A DNA stretch of 64,000 nucleotides, taken from NCBI RefSeq assembly GCF_028128765.1, contig NZ_LBJG01000015.1, forward strand, positions 1 to 64,000. The letters are read 5' to 3'. A program made the translations under genes and the position numbers. The first letter of the stretch is position 1. Each line of letters opens with the position of its first letter. This DNA comes from Bradyrhizobium sp. CCBAU 51627. Lineage in GTDB: Bacteria > Pseudomonadota > Alphaproteobacteria > Rhizobiales > Xanthobacteraceae. Of the stretch, positions 1 to 10,139 are shown piece after piece. The notes under the pieces are model-generated. The model made no database searches, was not told where the DNA came from, and worked only from the letters and a program-made list of their open reading frames with translations.

Positions 1-429
1 GTCACCGCGATGATCGGCGGCCAGCTGTTCGGCCTGCCGATCTCCCGCGTCCAGGACGTGTTCATGCCCGAGCGCGTCACCCGCGTTCCGCTGTCCTCGC
101 GCGAGATCGCGGGCGTGTTGAACCTGCGCGGCCGCATCGTCACCGTGGTCGACATGCGCTCCCGTCTCGGCCTGCCCCGGGACGAGGACGGCAAGACGCC
201 GATGGCGGTCGGCGTCGACCTGCGCGGTGAATCCTACGGCCTGTTGATCGACCAGATCGGCGAGGTGCTGCGCCTGCCCGAGGACAGCAAGGAAGAGAAC
301 CCCGTCAACCTCGACCCCCGCATGGCCAAGCTCGCCGGCGGCGTCCACCGCCTCGACGGACAGCTCATGGTCGTCCTCGACGTCGATCGCGTTCTCGAGC
401 TCAAGACCGAAGTGCAAATGGCTGCCTAA
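1..429 (+). CDS. cheW: Chemotaxis adaptor protein CheW (5' end outside the window)
   Basis: CheW couples methyl-accepting receptors to the kinase CheA in the cytoplasmic chemotaxis array. The reading frame is open from base 1 (V-T-A-M-I-G-G-Q-L-F-G-L-P-I), so the gene begins upstream; about 142 residues are visible of a family usually near 150-165. The CheW beta-barrel signature is clear: a start like FGLPISRVQDV, then the conserved segment GVLNLRGRIVTVVDMRSRLGL, and a C-terminal GQLMVVLDVDRVL strand. It is followed after 34 bases by cheY and then cheR in the same direction, so it belongs to a chemotaxis operon that continues to the left. The ATG at position 10 is inside the conserved domain and is not the true start. 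Confidence 0.95.
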   Translation, partial: VTAMIGGQLFGLPISRVQDVFMPERVTRVPLSSREIAGVLNLRGRIVTVVDMRSRLGLPRDEDGKTPMAVGVDLRGESYGLLIDQIGEVLRLPEDSKEENPVNLDPRMAKLAGGVHRLDGQLMVVLDVDRVLELKTEVQMAA

Positions 430-463
430 CGAAATCAAAAGACATTCAATGCCGGAGAGCAAA

Positions 464-850
464 ATGAAGACGTGTTTGGTGGTTGACGATTCCAGCATCG
501 TTCGCAAGGTCGCGCGCCGCATCGTCGAATCGCTGGGCTTTCAAGTAATTGAAGCGGAAGACGGCGTCGAAGCGCTGGTCCACTGCAAGAAGGCCATGCC
601 GGAAGCGATCCTGCTCGACTGGAATATGCCTGTCATGGACGGCTTCCAGTTTCTGGGCACGCTGCGCCGCATGCCCGGAGGCGACGAGCCCAAGGTGGTG
701 TTCTGCACCACCGAGACCGGCATCGACCACATTACGAAGGCGATGGGCGGCGGTGCCAACGAATACATCATGAAGCCCTTCGACAAGGACATCGTGATGG
801 CGAAATTTCAGGAAGTTGGGCTGGTCGAGCGCGAAGAATCCGCTGCCTGA
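464..850 (+). CDS. cheY: Chemotaxis response regulator CheY (single receiver domain)
   Basis: A 128-residue stand-alone receiver domain, the normal length for CheY. The acidic pair D9-D10, phosphoacceptor D52 in LLDWNMPVMDG, the switch Thr in FCTTET and the lysine in MKPFD are all present. There is no output domain, so it should act by binding a partner such as the flagellar switch when phosphorylated by CheA. I chose the ATG at 464 because GGAG at 453-456 is well placed before it; an in-frame ATG at 449 would add five residues and has no good ribosome binding site. It lies between cheW and cheR, which supports a chemotaxis role over a generic receiver. Confidence 0.93.
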   Translation: MKTCLVVDDSSIVRKVARRIVESLGFQVIEAEDGVEALVHCKKAMPEAILLDWNMPVMDGFQFLGTLRRMPGGDEPKVVFCTTETGIDHITKAMGGGANEYIMKPFDKDIVMAKFQEVGLVEREESAA

Positions 851-884
851 ACATACACCTGCCAGTAGCGTCAAGAGGTATCCT

Positions 885-1760
885 GTGAACGCGCCCGACT
901 ACGAGTATCTGCGTAAGTTGCTGAAAGAGCGCTCCGGTCTCGACCTGTCCGCCGACAAGCAATATCTGATCGAAAGCCGCCTGCTCCCCCTGGCGCGCAA
1001 GGCTGGACTCGCCGGCATCCCCGAGCTCGTGCAGAAGCTGCAAGGCGGTTCGAGCGCGCTGATCACCAGCGTGGTCGAAGCCATGACCACGAACGAGACC
1101 TTCTTCTTCCGTGACAAGGTCCCGTTTGATCATTTCCGCGATACCATCATGCCTGAGATCCTCAAGGCCCGTGCTGGCAAACGCAGCGTGCGGATCTGGT
1201 GTGCTGCAGGGTCGACCGGGCAGGAGCCCTATTCGCTTGCGATGACCTTGAAGGAAATGGGCGCGGCCCTGACCGGCTGGCGGGTCGAGATCATCGCGAC
1301 CGACCTTTCGCAGGAAGTGCTGGAGAAGGCCAAGTCCGGCGTCTACAGCCAGTTCGAGGTGCAGCGCGGCCTGCCGATTCAGCACCTGGTGAAATACTTC
1401 AAGCAGAACGGCGAAACCTGGCAGATCAATCCCGAGCTGCGGGCGATGGTCCAGCATCGGCAGCTCAATTTGCTGCAGGATTTCTCCCACCTCGGAACCT
1501 TCGACGTCATCTTCTGCCGCAACGTGCTGATCTATTTCGACCAGGAGACCAAGATCAACATCTTCAACCGCCTGGCCCGCCAGATCGAGACCGACGGTTT
1601 CCTGGTGCTCGGCGCGGCGGAGACCGTGGTCGGGCTGACCGATACGTTCAGGCCGATTGTGGATCGTCGCGGCCTCTACAAGCCGAACGATCCGCGTGCA
1701 GCACTGGCCAAGCCCGCCGCGGAAAGTGCGGCGCCGCGCATGGCGATGGCAGGACGATAG
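885..1760 (+). CDS. cheR: Chemotaxis protein methyltransferase CheR
   Basis: CheR transfers a methyl group from S-adenosylmethionine to glutamates of chemoreceptors, setting adaptation. The 291-residue protein has the N-terminal all-helical CheR domain, then the SAM-binding segment CAAGSTGQEPYSLAM and the FCRNVLIYFD motif typical of the catalytic domain. The start is the GTG at 885, preceded by AGAGG at 874-878; upstream in-frame codons at 816 overlap cheY and lack a ribosome site. The frame ends with an Ala/Pro-rich tail. The next gene starts two bases after its stop, so the two are probably translated as one unit. No CheB is visible in the window. Confidence 0.94.
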   Translation: MNAPDYEYLRKLLKERSGLDLSADKQYLIESRLLPLARKAGLAGIPELVQKLQGGSSALITSVVEAMTTNETFFFRDKVPFDHFRDTIMPEILKARAGKRSVRIWCAAGSTGQEPYSLAMTLKEMGAALTGWRVEIIATDLSQEVLEKAKSGVYSQFEVQRGLPIQHLVKYFKQNGETWQINPELRAMVQHRQLNLLQDFSHLGTFDVIFCRNVLIYFDQETKINIFNRLARQIETDGFLVLGAAETVVGLTDTFRPIVDRRGLYKPNDPRAALAKPAAESAAPRMAMAGR

Positions 1761-1762
1761 AC

Positions 1763-2080
1763 ATGGCCGAGGACGGCAAGGGTGCAGAGCGCGTCACATT
1801 CAGTCGGGGCTATGATGTCTGCATCATGGCCATCGACGGCACGTGGCGGCGCGACTGTACGCTCAATGCGATTTCTGACACCGACGCCATCCTCACGGTG
1901 GAAGGTTCGATCCAGGGGTTGAACCTGAAGGAGTTCTTCCTGCTGCTGTCGTCCACCGGCCTTGCCTATCGCCGCTGCGAGCTGGTTCGCGTCAACGGCG
2001 CGGAGATGGATATCCAGTTCCTGCGCGGCAAGAACCGCAAGAAGCGAGGCCCGGCCGGCGGACACGATGCGGCGGCGTGA
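1763..2080 (+). CDS. PilZ-like domain protein in the chemotaxis operon
   Basis: A 105-residue protein beginning two bases after cheR stops. The core (R-R-D-C-T-L-N-A-I-S-D-T-D-A, followed by a strand with F-F-L-L-L and Y-R-R-C-E-L-V-R and ending D-I-Q-F-L) has the pattern of a short PilZ domain, a family that can bind cyclic di-GMP. The usual N-terminal RxxxR and (D/N)xSxxG motifs are only partly kept: WRRDC and ISDTD replace them, so ligand binding is uncertain. Location suggests a link between chemotaxis and motility or second-messenger signalling. The domain call is moderate; the gene itself is well supported by position and coding character. Confidence 0.75.
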   Translation: MAEDGKGAERVTFSRGYDVCIMAIDGTWRRDCTLNAISDTDAILTVEGSIQGLNLKEFFLLLSSTGLAYRRCELVRVNGAEMDIQFLRGKNRKKRGPAGGHDAAA

Positions 2081-2221
2081 TCGCCACGCGCACTGTGCGA
2101 CCGTTTCTGACGCATTGCTTCACATTTTCTGAAAACATCCGAATGAATTGGCAGACCCGGTTTTACGCGGCCTAAGCGCGGTCCGTGTACCAATGGCTGA
2201 TCGCAATTTCAGGGTCCGGCC

Positions 2222-2725
2222 ATGCCAAGAAGCTCTCTCTCCCCCGTCCGTTCAAATCTGCCCGACGTCGCCGAGCGGCGCGCGCTTCAGCTCCTGGTGG
2301 TCGATGACGACGCCACCCAGCGCAGTCTGATCACGGTCGCCGCCAAGCAGGCCGGCCATGAAGTCGCCGTTGCGCCGTCGGTTGCGGAGGCGATCGAAAA
2401 GCTGCGCGCCGGGCGCTTCGACTGCGTGACGCTCGATCTGGTGCTGGAGGATGGCGACGGCATCGACGTGTTGCGCGAGATGGCCGCGGCGAAATTCTCG
2501 GGCTCGGTGATCGTGGTCAGCGGTATGGACGGCAAGCGCCGGAGCGCCGCCCGCGGTTACGCCCGCTCCGTCGGGATCGAGCTTCAGAGCCTGCCGAAGC
2601 CGCTCGATCTCGCGGCGCTGCGCATCAGCCTCGCCAATCTCGGCAAGACCGCGATGGGACTGCCGACGATCCATACCTGGGGCGGCGTTGCCACCGACGC
2701 GATCGTGGAGCGGCACCGGCCCTGA
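2222..2725 (+). CDS. Response regulator, single receiver domain with short extensions
   Basis: A 167-residue protein with one receiver domain: acidic triad at residues 28-30 (VVDDD), probable phosphoacceptor D72 in LDLVLEDGDG, Ser in VVSGMDG, and lysine in LPKPLDL. About 20 residues precede the domain and 30 follow it, the latter without a recognisable output module. It lies 141 bases after the PilZ-like gene, in the same direction, so it may be a late operon member or separately transcribed. Partner kinase unknown; the cheA presumably upstream of the window or the hybrid kinase at 4-7.6 kb are candidates by proximity only. Confidence 0.85.
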   Translation: MPRSSLSPVRSNLPDVAERRALQLLVVDDDATQRSLITVAAKQAGHEVAVAPSVAEAIEKLRAGRFDCVTLDLVLEDGDGIDVLREMAAAKFSGSVIVVSGMDGKRRSAARGYARSVGIELQSLPKPLDLAALRISLANLGKTAMGLPTIHTWGGVATDAIVERHRP

Positions 2726-2779
2726 GACGCGGAGCTGCCATGCAATCGGCTGCGGCCAATCAGCCGCGCCGATTGCGAC

Positions 2780-3082
2780 CTACACCGGATTGGCGGATTC
2801 CGACAGCTTTTGAAGGGCCCGGGTCAGCTCCGCCCGGCAGCCGTTGAGGGCGGCGCTCGCCGTCACATAACGAGGCGTGACGTCATCGAGCACGACAATC
2901 TCGGTGGAACCCTGGTTGGCGCTCACGATAGCGCTATCGTCCTCGGGCTCCATCGCAGCGTCGATCAGACGCATGCTGATCTCGATGCGCGCGATCAGGG
3001 AACGAAGTTCGGCTGCGATCAACTGACGGCTGTCCGTTTCCGCCATCGCCGCGAGCGGGGGTGTATCTGCGTAATTTAGCAT
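2780..3082 (-). CDS. Hypothetical protein, small and acidic-helical
   Basis: A 100-residue protein that I do not recognise. The start at 3082 is supported by GGAG a few bases upstream; a longer frame starting at 3112 adds a basic stretch with no ribosome site. Residues 15-45 and the last 25 look like amphipathic helices (for example LIAAELRSLIARIEI and ALQKLSESA), with an acidic central linker (PEDDSAIV). No signal peptide or membrane segment. It is convergent with the response regulator to its left and divergent from the FixJ-like gene to its right. Function unknown. Confidence 0.6.
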   Translation of the reverse strand: MLNYADTPPLAAMAETDSRQLIAAELRSLIARIEISMRLIDAAMEPEDDSAIVSANQGSTEIVVLDDVTPRYVTASAALNGCRAELTRALQKLSESANPV

Positions 3083-3245
3083 GGATATTCTCCGTCTCCC
3101 GCAATAAGGCACCTCAGCGCTACTTGTGCGTTAAGTTCATGTCCCGTACAAATGCGGGTGGGCCGAATCTGCGCCGAAAGCCGAAACGTGAGGCGCGGAC
3201 GCGAGTCCTTCAATGCCGACGTGGCTTGGCGAATGGACGTGGCAC

Positions 3246-3881
3246 ATGGTCGAACAAAGCTCCCGTGGTGAGATCTTCGTGGTCGATGACGACCCTGCTG
3301 TTCGCGACACCCTGTCGATGGTGTTGAAGGCGGCGGGCTATGAGGTGATCTGTTTTGCGGACGGAGCAGCGCTGCTCTCCGTGGCGCGAAACCGCACACC
3401 GGCTGCGATCCTGCTCGACGTGCACATCCCCGGAAAGTCGGGTCTCGACATTCTGAAGGAGCTGCACGGCGAGGACTATCCGGCTCCGATCTTCATGATC
3501 TCCGGGCAGGGCGACATCACGATGGCGGTGGGCGCCATCAAGAGCGGCGCGCTCGACTTCATCGAGAAGCCGTTCCGTGGCAGCGAGATCGTCGGCCGGC
3601 TGGACGAGGCGATCGGCGCTTATGCACGCAGGCAGGCGGAGAACGCGTCGCCGAAATTCGGCTCGCTGCATTTCCCCGGACGCGAGCCGCTGACCCGACG
3701 GGAGCGCGAGGTGCTCGAACAATTCGCTGCCGGTGCGTCCAACAAGGAGGCCGGCCGCACGCTCGGCATCAGTCCGCGCACCATCGAGGACCACCGCGCC
3801 AACATCATGAAGAAGCTCGGCGCCCGCAATGCCGCCGACCTGATCCGCATCGTGATGACCGCGGCCCAGCGCGCATCGTAG
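3246..3881 (+). CDS. FixJ/NarL-type two-component response regulator
   Basis: A two-domain transcription factor of about 211 residues. The N-terminal receiver has the acidic cluster D14-D16, phosphoacceptor D58 in LLDVHIPGKSG, and the lysine in IEKPF. The C-terminal LuxR-type helix-turn-helix (about residues 147-205) has LTRREREVLEQ and TIEDHRANIMKKLG, the typical DNA recognition signature. The overall layout resembles FixJ. I used the ATG at 3246 (MVEQSSRGEIFVVDDD); an ATG at 3213 would add 11 residues, and neither has a strong ribosome site. It faces the end of the large hybrid kinase gene that lies on the other strand, a plausible partner by position only. Confidence 0.88.
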   Translation: MVEQSSRGEIFVVDDDPAVRDTLSMVLKAAGYEVICFADGAALLSVARNRTPAAILLDVHIPGKSGLDILKELHGEDYPAPIFMISGQGDITMAVGAIKSGALDFIEKPFRGSEIVGRLDEAIGAYARRQAENASPKFGSLHFPGREPLTRREREVLEQFAAGASNKEAGRTLGISPRTIEDHRANIMKKLGARNAADLIRIVMTAAQRAS

Positions 3882-3892
3882 GCCAGTCTCGC

Positions 3893-3990
3893 GCCCCGGA
3901 CTAGGGGCATCATGCAATGATGCGCCGCTGAGCCGGGGCCCATTGCTCCAACTCCAGGGCTGACAGTTCGAGGTCCCGGCTCTGCGTCGC
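3893..3990. repeat. Palindromic intergenic repeat, family A copy 1
   Basis: Nested inverted repeat between two convergent genes. Outer arms GCCCCGG (3893-3899) and CCGGGGC (3933-3939) enclose inner arms GCATCAT (3907-3913) and ATGATGC (3917-3923) around GCA. A second weaker hairpin (GTCCCGG...CCGGGAC) follows. A near-identical element lies at 19444-19570, including the same 17-base inner palindrome. It could act as a bidirectional terminator for the FixJ-like gene and the hybrid kinase. No coding sense. Confidence 0.8.
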
Positions 3991-4010
3991 CGGGACAGGA
4001 GAAAGCGCGC

Positions 4011-7000
4011 CTACGCTTGCAGCGCCTGGCGGATGATCCGCGCGAGATCCGATTTGCGATAGGGCTTCGCCAGCAGCAGCACGCCTGAATCCAGCCGGCC
4101 GTGATGGATGATCGCGTTCTCGGTATAGCCGGACGTATAGACCACCCTGAGATCGGGGCGCGCCTTCAGCACCTCGTCGGCGAGCTGACGTCCATTCATC
4201 TTGCCGGGCATGATGACGTCGGTGAACAGCAGGTCGAACGGTTCTCCGGCGGCAACGATGGCCAGCGCTTCCGCGGCGTTGGCGGCCTGCAGGGTGACGT
4301 AGCCGAGCGAATGCAGTTGCGCGAGCACATATTCGCGCACCAGACGGTCGTCCTCGACCACCAGGATGGTCTCCTGTCCACCCTCGATCGACGCCGGCAG
4401 CACGCCTTCGGCGACGGCCGTGGGGGTCTTGCCGGGCGGCAGGTACATCTTGATCGTGGTGCCGTGGCCTTCCTCGCTGTAAATCTTGATGTGGCCTGCG
4501 GACTGCTTGATGAAGCCGTAGACCATCGAGAGCCCGAGCCCGGTGCCTTTGCCCGGCCCTTTCGAGGTGAAGAAGGGGTCGAACACGCGCGCCAGCATAT
4601 GGGCCGGAATGCCGGTGCCGGTGTCGCTCACCGCGATCAGCACATAATGTCCCGGCGGCACGTCGTTGGCGCTGGCGTAGACCTCGTCGAGATAGGCGGC
4701 GCCGGTCTCCACGATCAGCTTGCCGCCATCAGGCATCGCGTCGCGCGCGTTGAGGGCGAGGTTGAGGATGGCCGTGGTGAGCTGGTTCGGATCGACGATC
4801 GCGACGCAGCTCTCGTCCTCGAACACGGATTCGATCTGGATCTGCTCGCCCAGCGTCGGCCGCAACAGCTTCGCGGTGTCGACGATCAGTGCGTTGATAT
4901 CGACCTCGCGTGGCTGGAGCGGCTGCTTGCGCGCGAAGGCGAGCAGATGCTGGGTCAGCTCGGCGCCGCGACCGGCAGCCTCGTCGATCATCTTCGTGAT
5001 CGCCGCGAGCCCCGGATCCTTGGCCACCGCATCGGCCAGAATCTCGATCGTCCCGGTGATGACGGTGAGGATGTTGTTGAAATCGTGTGCCACGCCGCCG
5101 GTGAGCTGGCCCACCGCCTCCATCTTCTCGGCGTGGCGGATGCGCTCCTCCGAGGCGATCTTGTCGGTGAGGTCGCGGTAGAACACGTTGAACAGGATAC
5201 CCTCGCGGCGCCTCAGCGCCGTGACGCTCAGCTCGGCCTTGAACTCCTTGCCGTCGCGGCGGCGGACCATGAGCTCGTGGCGGCGGTTGAGGGTCTGGCC
5301 GCCGGCGGATTCGAGGAAGCGGTCAAGGCCGGCCTTGACCCTTTCATGCTCGCTCTTGGCGACGATCATGTCGATGGCATTCTTGCCGAGCGCCTCGTCA
5401 CGCCGCCAGCCGAACAGCTCCTCGGCCCGCGAACTCCAGTTCAGGATGGTGCCGCGATCGTTGGTCTGGACGAAGGCGTCGAGCGCGGTCTCGACGATGT
5501 TGCGCGCAAGTTGCTCGCTGTCGCGCAAGGATTCGGCGGCAAGCCTCGCCTCGGTCATATCGCGTCCGACGAAGAAGAAGCGCCTGGCCTGATCCGACCA
5601 ATTGCCGAGCCATGACAGCCAGACCTCGCGGCCGTCCTTGTGGAAGCAGCGGGTGTCCGAGAGCTTCAGATGGCCGCCGCGGCGGAGCTCGCGCATCTCC
5701 TCGCGGGATTGATCCAGGTGCGCGGGATGAATGAAATCGGCGCCGCTGTAACCGATCATCTCGTCCGGCCTGTAGCCGAGGATGGTCTCGCTGCTCGGGC
5801 TGATCTGCACGACCTCGCCGCGCGAGTTCATGATCATGATCAGATCCTGTGAAGTGTCAAAAAGAAGCCGCCGCTCCTCCAGTTGCTGCTGGAGCGCACG
5901 CTCGGCGCGGCGCGCTTCGGTCAGACTGCGCGCGGACCCGGAGACGCCGATGATCTCGCCCGACGCTCCCTTGATCGGCGACAGGCTGAGCGAGATTTCG
6001 ACCGGCGTGCCGTCGTTGCGCAGCCGGACCGTCTCGAAGCGCTCGATCGGCTCACCCCTCGCGATCCGCGCCAGATAGTCCTTGCCCTGTTCGCGCCGAT
6101 CGGGCGGAACAATGATCGCGGTGGATTTCCCGATCGCCTCGTCCGCCGAATATCCATAGAGACGTTCGGCGGCAGGATTCCAGCCGGTAATGACGGCATC
6201 GAGGGACTGCATCACGATCGAATCGTCGGACGATTCGACGGCGGCGCTGAACAGGAGCTCGCGCGCCGCATGATGGCTTCGTGCGGCCTCGGTGCGGCGA
6301 TGCTCCTGGACCTCGCGTTCGAGCGCGGCTGCTTTCGCCCGCGTTTCATCCACCATCTGGGCAAAGGCCCGCGCCAGCGCGCCGGTCTCGCCGCTTGCAT
6401 CGACCGGAATGTCGGCCGGCCGTCCGTCGCCAATAGCCGTCACCGCCGTGGTCAGGCGTGTGATCGGACTCGTCAATGAGCGCGCCAGCAGCACGGCGAG
6501 CAAGGCCGCGGCGAGGACGGCCAGCACACCGACGAGCACGGACGTTTTTTGGATGGCCGCTGGCACGAGACCGAACACAGGCGCCGGAATCGTCTCGATG
6601 ATGGCGACCCAATCCTTGCCCACGAGCAGCGCCGGCGCGATCGCGGCGCCGCTCGGCCGGCCCGATTCGTCGGTCATGAGCCGCGTGGATGCATCCAGAG
6701 TGCCGGTCAACGAGGCGAAATACGGAAAATCCTTGCGCCAGTCACTGGCGCCGCCATGTGGTGCGCCGAATTCGCGCGCGCGATCGGGATGGACGAGATA
6801 ATCCCCCCGCGAATTCACGACATAGAGCTCTCCTCCGGAGGTCCCGGTGGAGCGGACGCTGTCGAGCGCCGGTCGCATGTCGATATTGGCGATGATAATG
6901 CCGAAGGGCTTGCCGTCGGGCGCGTATAGCGGCATCGCGACGCGCAGCGTCGGAACGTGCCAGGTCGTCGTTCCTCCCTGGCGGGTGGCGAGCTCGATGG

Positions 7001-7619
7001 GCGACACATAGATTTCGCCGGGCCCGAGCCGTATCGTTTCCTGGAAATAGGCTCGGTCGCTCTTATGCTCCAGTTCGCCGTCGGGAACGATCCGTGCTGC
7101 TCCGTTCGGTCCGGATCGATCGACCCGGACCAGCTCGCGCTGGTCGTCATCAAGCCCGATGATCCGAAACTGCCCATAAATGGGCTTGGCCTCGATCTCG
7201 GCCGCGAGCCGCGCCGCGATTCGCGCGCGCCACGTTTGCTCCGAGACGCCGTCAGAAGGATCAATTCCTCCACCGGCGTGGGCCCGGATGAGACCATTGA
7301 TGGCGGCCGCGGCGCGATAGCCGGTCAGGTCGCCCCGCACTCCGGCCACATAGGATTCAAGATTGGCCGCCAACAGGCGCGACTGGGCGCCGACCCGCTC
7401 CAGGACACGCGGGATGACCGCCTGCGTGGTATTGCGATAGCCTAGCCAGCCGACTGCACCCACGGTGACCGCCACCAACAGGGTCATGGCGATGGCGAGG
7501 CGTGTCGCGAGTGTTGTTCCGTACCTCACGGGAACATTCGCAGGGCTCCCTGCAAGATCGCGCCCCGGCCGACCTCGAGCTGAGGAGGCGCTGCCATCAT
7601 CGGCGGCGGGCATTGACAT
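4011..7619 (-). CDS. Membrane hybrid sensor histidine kinase (Cache, HAMP, three PAS, kinase, receiver)
   Basis: A 1202-residue hybrid kinase. A membrane segment at about 39-61 and a second at about 358-380 bracket a periplasmic Cache-type sensor (with a DRAYFQETI signature). A HAMP region follows, then three PAS domains (about 455-570, 585-695, 705-820). The kinase core starts with the H-box GGVAHDFNNILT, H845 being the likely phosphorylated histidine, followed by the N-box (NLALNARDAMP, about 953-963), DTGTGIP and GKGTGLGLSMVYG of the ATP-binding domain. A C-terminal receiver has D1134 in LLFTDVIMPG. The HDFNN box is typical of kinases that pass phosphate through an attached receiver. Its start overlaps the 3' end of the upstream response regulator by 23 bases, implying translational coupling. 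Confidence 0.93.
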   Translation of the reverse strand: MSMPAADDGSASSARGRPGRDLAGSPANVPVRYGTTLATRLAIAMTLLVAVTVGAVGWLGYRNTTQAVIPRVLERVGAQSRLLAANLESYVAGVRGDLTGYRAAAAINGLIRAHAGGGIDPSDGVSEQTWRARIAARLAAEIEAKPIYGQFRIIGLDDDQRELVRVDRSGPNGAARIVPDGELEHKSDRAYFQETIRLGPGEIYVSPIELATRQGGTTTWHVPTLRVAMPLYAPDGKPFGIIIANIDMRPALDSVRSTGTSGGELYVVNSRGDYLVHPDRAREFGAPHGGASDWRKDFPYFASLTGTLDASTRLMTDESGRPSGAAIAPALLVGKDWVAIIETIPAPVFGLVPAAIQKTSVLVGVLAVLAAALLAVLLARSLTSPITRLTTAVTAIGDGRPADIPVDASGETGALARAFAQMVDETRAKAAALEREVQEHRRTEAARSHHAARELLFSAAVESSDDSIVMQSLDAVITGWNPAAERLYGYSADEAIGKSTAIIVPPDRREQGKDYLARIARGEPIERFETVRLRNDGTPVEISLSLSPIKGASGEIIGVSGSARSLTEARRAERALQQQLEERRLLFDTSQDLIMIMNSRGEVVQISPSSETILGYRPDEMIGYSGADFIHPAHLDQSREEMRELRRGGHLKLSDTRCFHKDGREVWLSWLGNWSDQARRFFFVGRDMTEARLAAESLRDSEQLARNIVETALDAFVQTNDRGTILNWSSRAEELFGWRRDEALGKNAIDMIVAKSEHERVKAGLDRFLESAGGQTLNRRHELMVRRRDGKEFKAELSVTALRRREGILFNVFYRDLTDKIASEERIRHAEKMEAVGQLTGGVAHDFNNILTVITGTIEILADAVAKDPGLAAITKMIDEAAGRGAELTQHLLAFARKQPLQPREVDINALIVDTAKLLRPTLGEQIQIESVFEDESCVAIVDPNQLTTAILNLALNARDAMPDGGKLIVETGAAYLDEVYASANDVPPGHYVLIAVSDTGTGIPAHMLARVFDPFFTSKGPGKGTGLGLSMVYGFIKQSAGHIKIYSEEGHGTTIKMYLPPGKTPTAVAEGVLPASIEGGQETILVVEDDRLVREYVLAQLHSLGYVTLQAANAAEALAIVAAGEPFDLLFTDVIMPGKMNGRQLADEVLKARPDLRVVYTSGYTENAIIHHGRLDSGVLLLAKPYRKSDLARIIRQALQA

Positions 7620-8016
7620 CGGACCCCTCCGACTCGCCGGCCTTCAGGCAGCCATCGACCGCCGCCAGCAATGCGTCGGCCCGGAACGGCTTCTGCAGGC
7701 TCGCGACCGCGCCGAGCTTGATCGCCATCTTGAGGAAGTCCGGCTCGGCATAGGCGTCCGGCATGACCGAGCGACCGGAAATGACGATGATCGGGATCGC
7801 CGGTTGCAGCGCCCGGACATGGCGCATTGTCTCCAGTCCGTCCATGCCGGGCATGAAGATATCCAGGAACAGCAGGTCGAACGGGTCGGCTTCGAACAGG
7901 GCGAGTCCCTTGCGGCCATCGCCGGCGACCGTTACGTGGTGACCGGCCCGCTCCAACAGCAGCCGGATTGTCAACTGAACGGCCGGGTCGTCATCCACGA
8001 TCAGGATGTTGGCCAC
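7597..8016 (-). CDS. Single-domain response regulator, coupled to the hybrid kinase
   Basis: A 139-residue receiver protein with acidic residues D8-D10, phosphoacceptor D52 in LFLDIFMPGMDG, Ser in VISGRS and Lys in LQKPFR. The GTG at 8016 is chosen because GGAGG lies seven bases upstream; the longer frame from 8064 adds 16 residues without a ribosome site. No output domain. It precedes the hybrid kinase on the minus strand and overlaps it by 23 bases, so the two are almost certainly one transcript; a kinase-to-receiver phosphotransfer between them is inferred. A basic tail (NARRR) ends the protein inside the kinase start. Confidence 0.87.
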   Translation of the reverse strand: MANILIVDDDPAVQLTIRLLLERAGHHVTVAGDGRKGLALFEADPFDLLFLDIFMPGMDGLETMRHVRALQPAIPIIVISGRSVMPDAYAEPDFLKMAIKLGAVASLQKPFRADALLAAVDGCLKAGESEGSDVNARRR

Positions 8017-8268
8017 TTCAAAACCTCCGGATCGGCTCGGGGTGTTCCCAGCGACCCAAATCAAAGCTCCAAATGAAATTGTCGCGCGGATTGTGCCCGA
8101 CCTGCAAGCACTTCGGGCCAGGCTTGGCCGAACTCACCCGATATTGCGCCGCAACCTGAGCTATGCACGCCTGCATGCATGCCGGAGGTCCACCCCGCTC
8201 CCGGTGCCTTGCGAGAAGTGGGCCGGCTGTGGGAAGAGCACCGGCGGCTTTCCCGACGGACGAGGACG
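8017..8268. other. Gene-free interval between divergent response regulator and dehydratase genes
   Basis: About 250 bases separating divergently transcribed genes, so both promoters should lie here. I see no strong palindrome, no convincing -35/-10 pair and no reading frame with a ribosome site. A short self-complementary stretch, GCATGCATGC near 8173, is the only local symmetry. Confidence 0.4.
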
Positions 8269-10011
<1,743 letters not shown>

Positions 10012-10016
10012 CCCCT

Positions 10017-10122
10017 GTCATTCCGGGGCATCGCGCAGCGATGAGCCCGGAATCCGTCGTGCCGCAATCCATGGCGCCTGATGGATTCCGGGCTCACGCC
10101 ACGTGGCGCGCCCCGGATTGAC
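10017..10122. repeat. Palindromic intergenic repeat, family B copy 1
   Basis: Element running from GTCATTCCGGGG to CCCCGGATTGAC, so its ends are inverted copies. It contains the hairpin CATCGC-GCA-GCGATG near the left end and a GATGGATTCCGGGCTC block to the right. A second copy with the same order of blocks lies at about 32333-32428. It sits between the dehydratase and RraA-like genes, so it could attenuate read-through or stabilise the upstream message. Confidence 0.75.
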
Positions 10123-10139
10123 GAAAGAGAGAGTACGAG

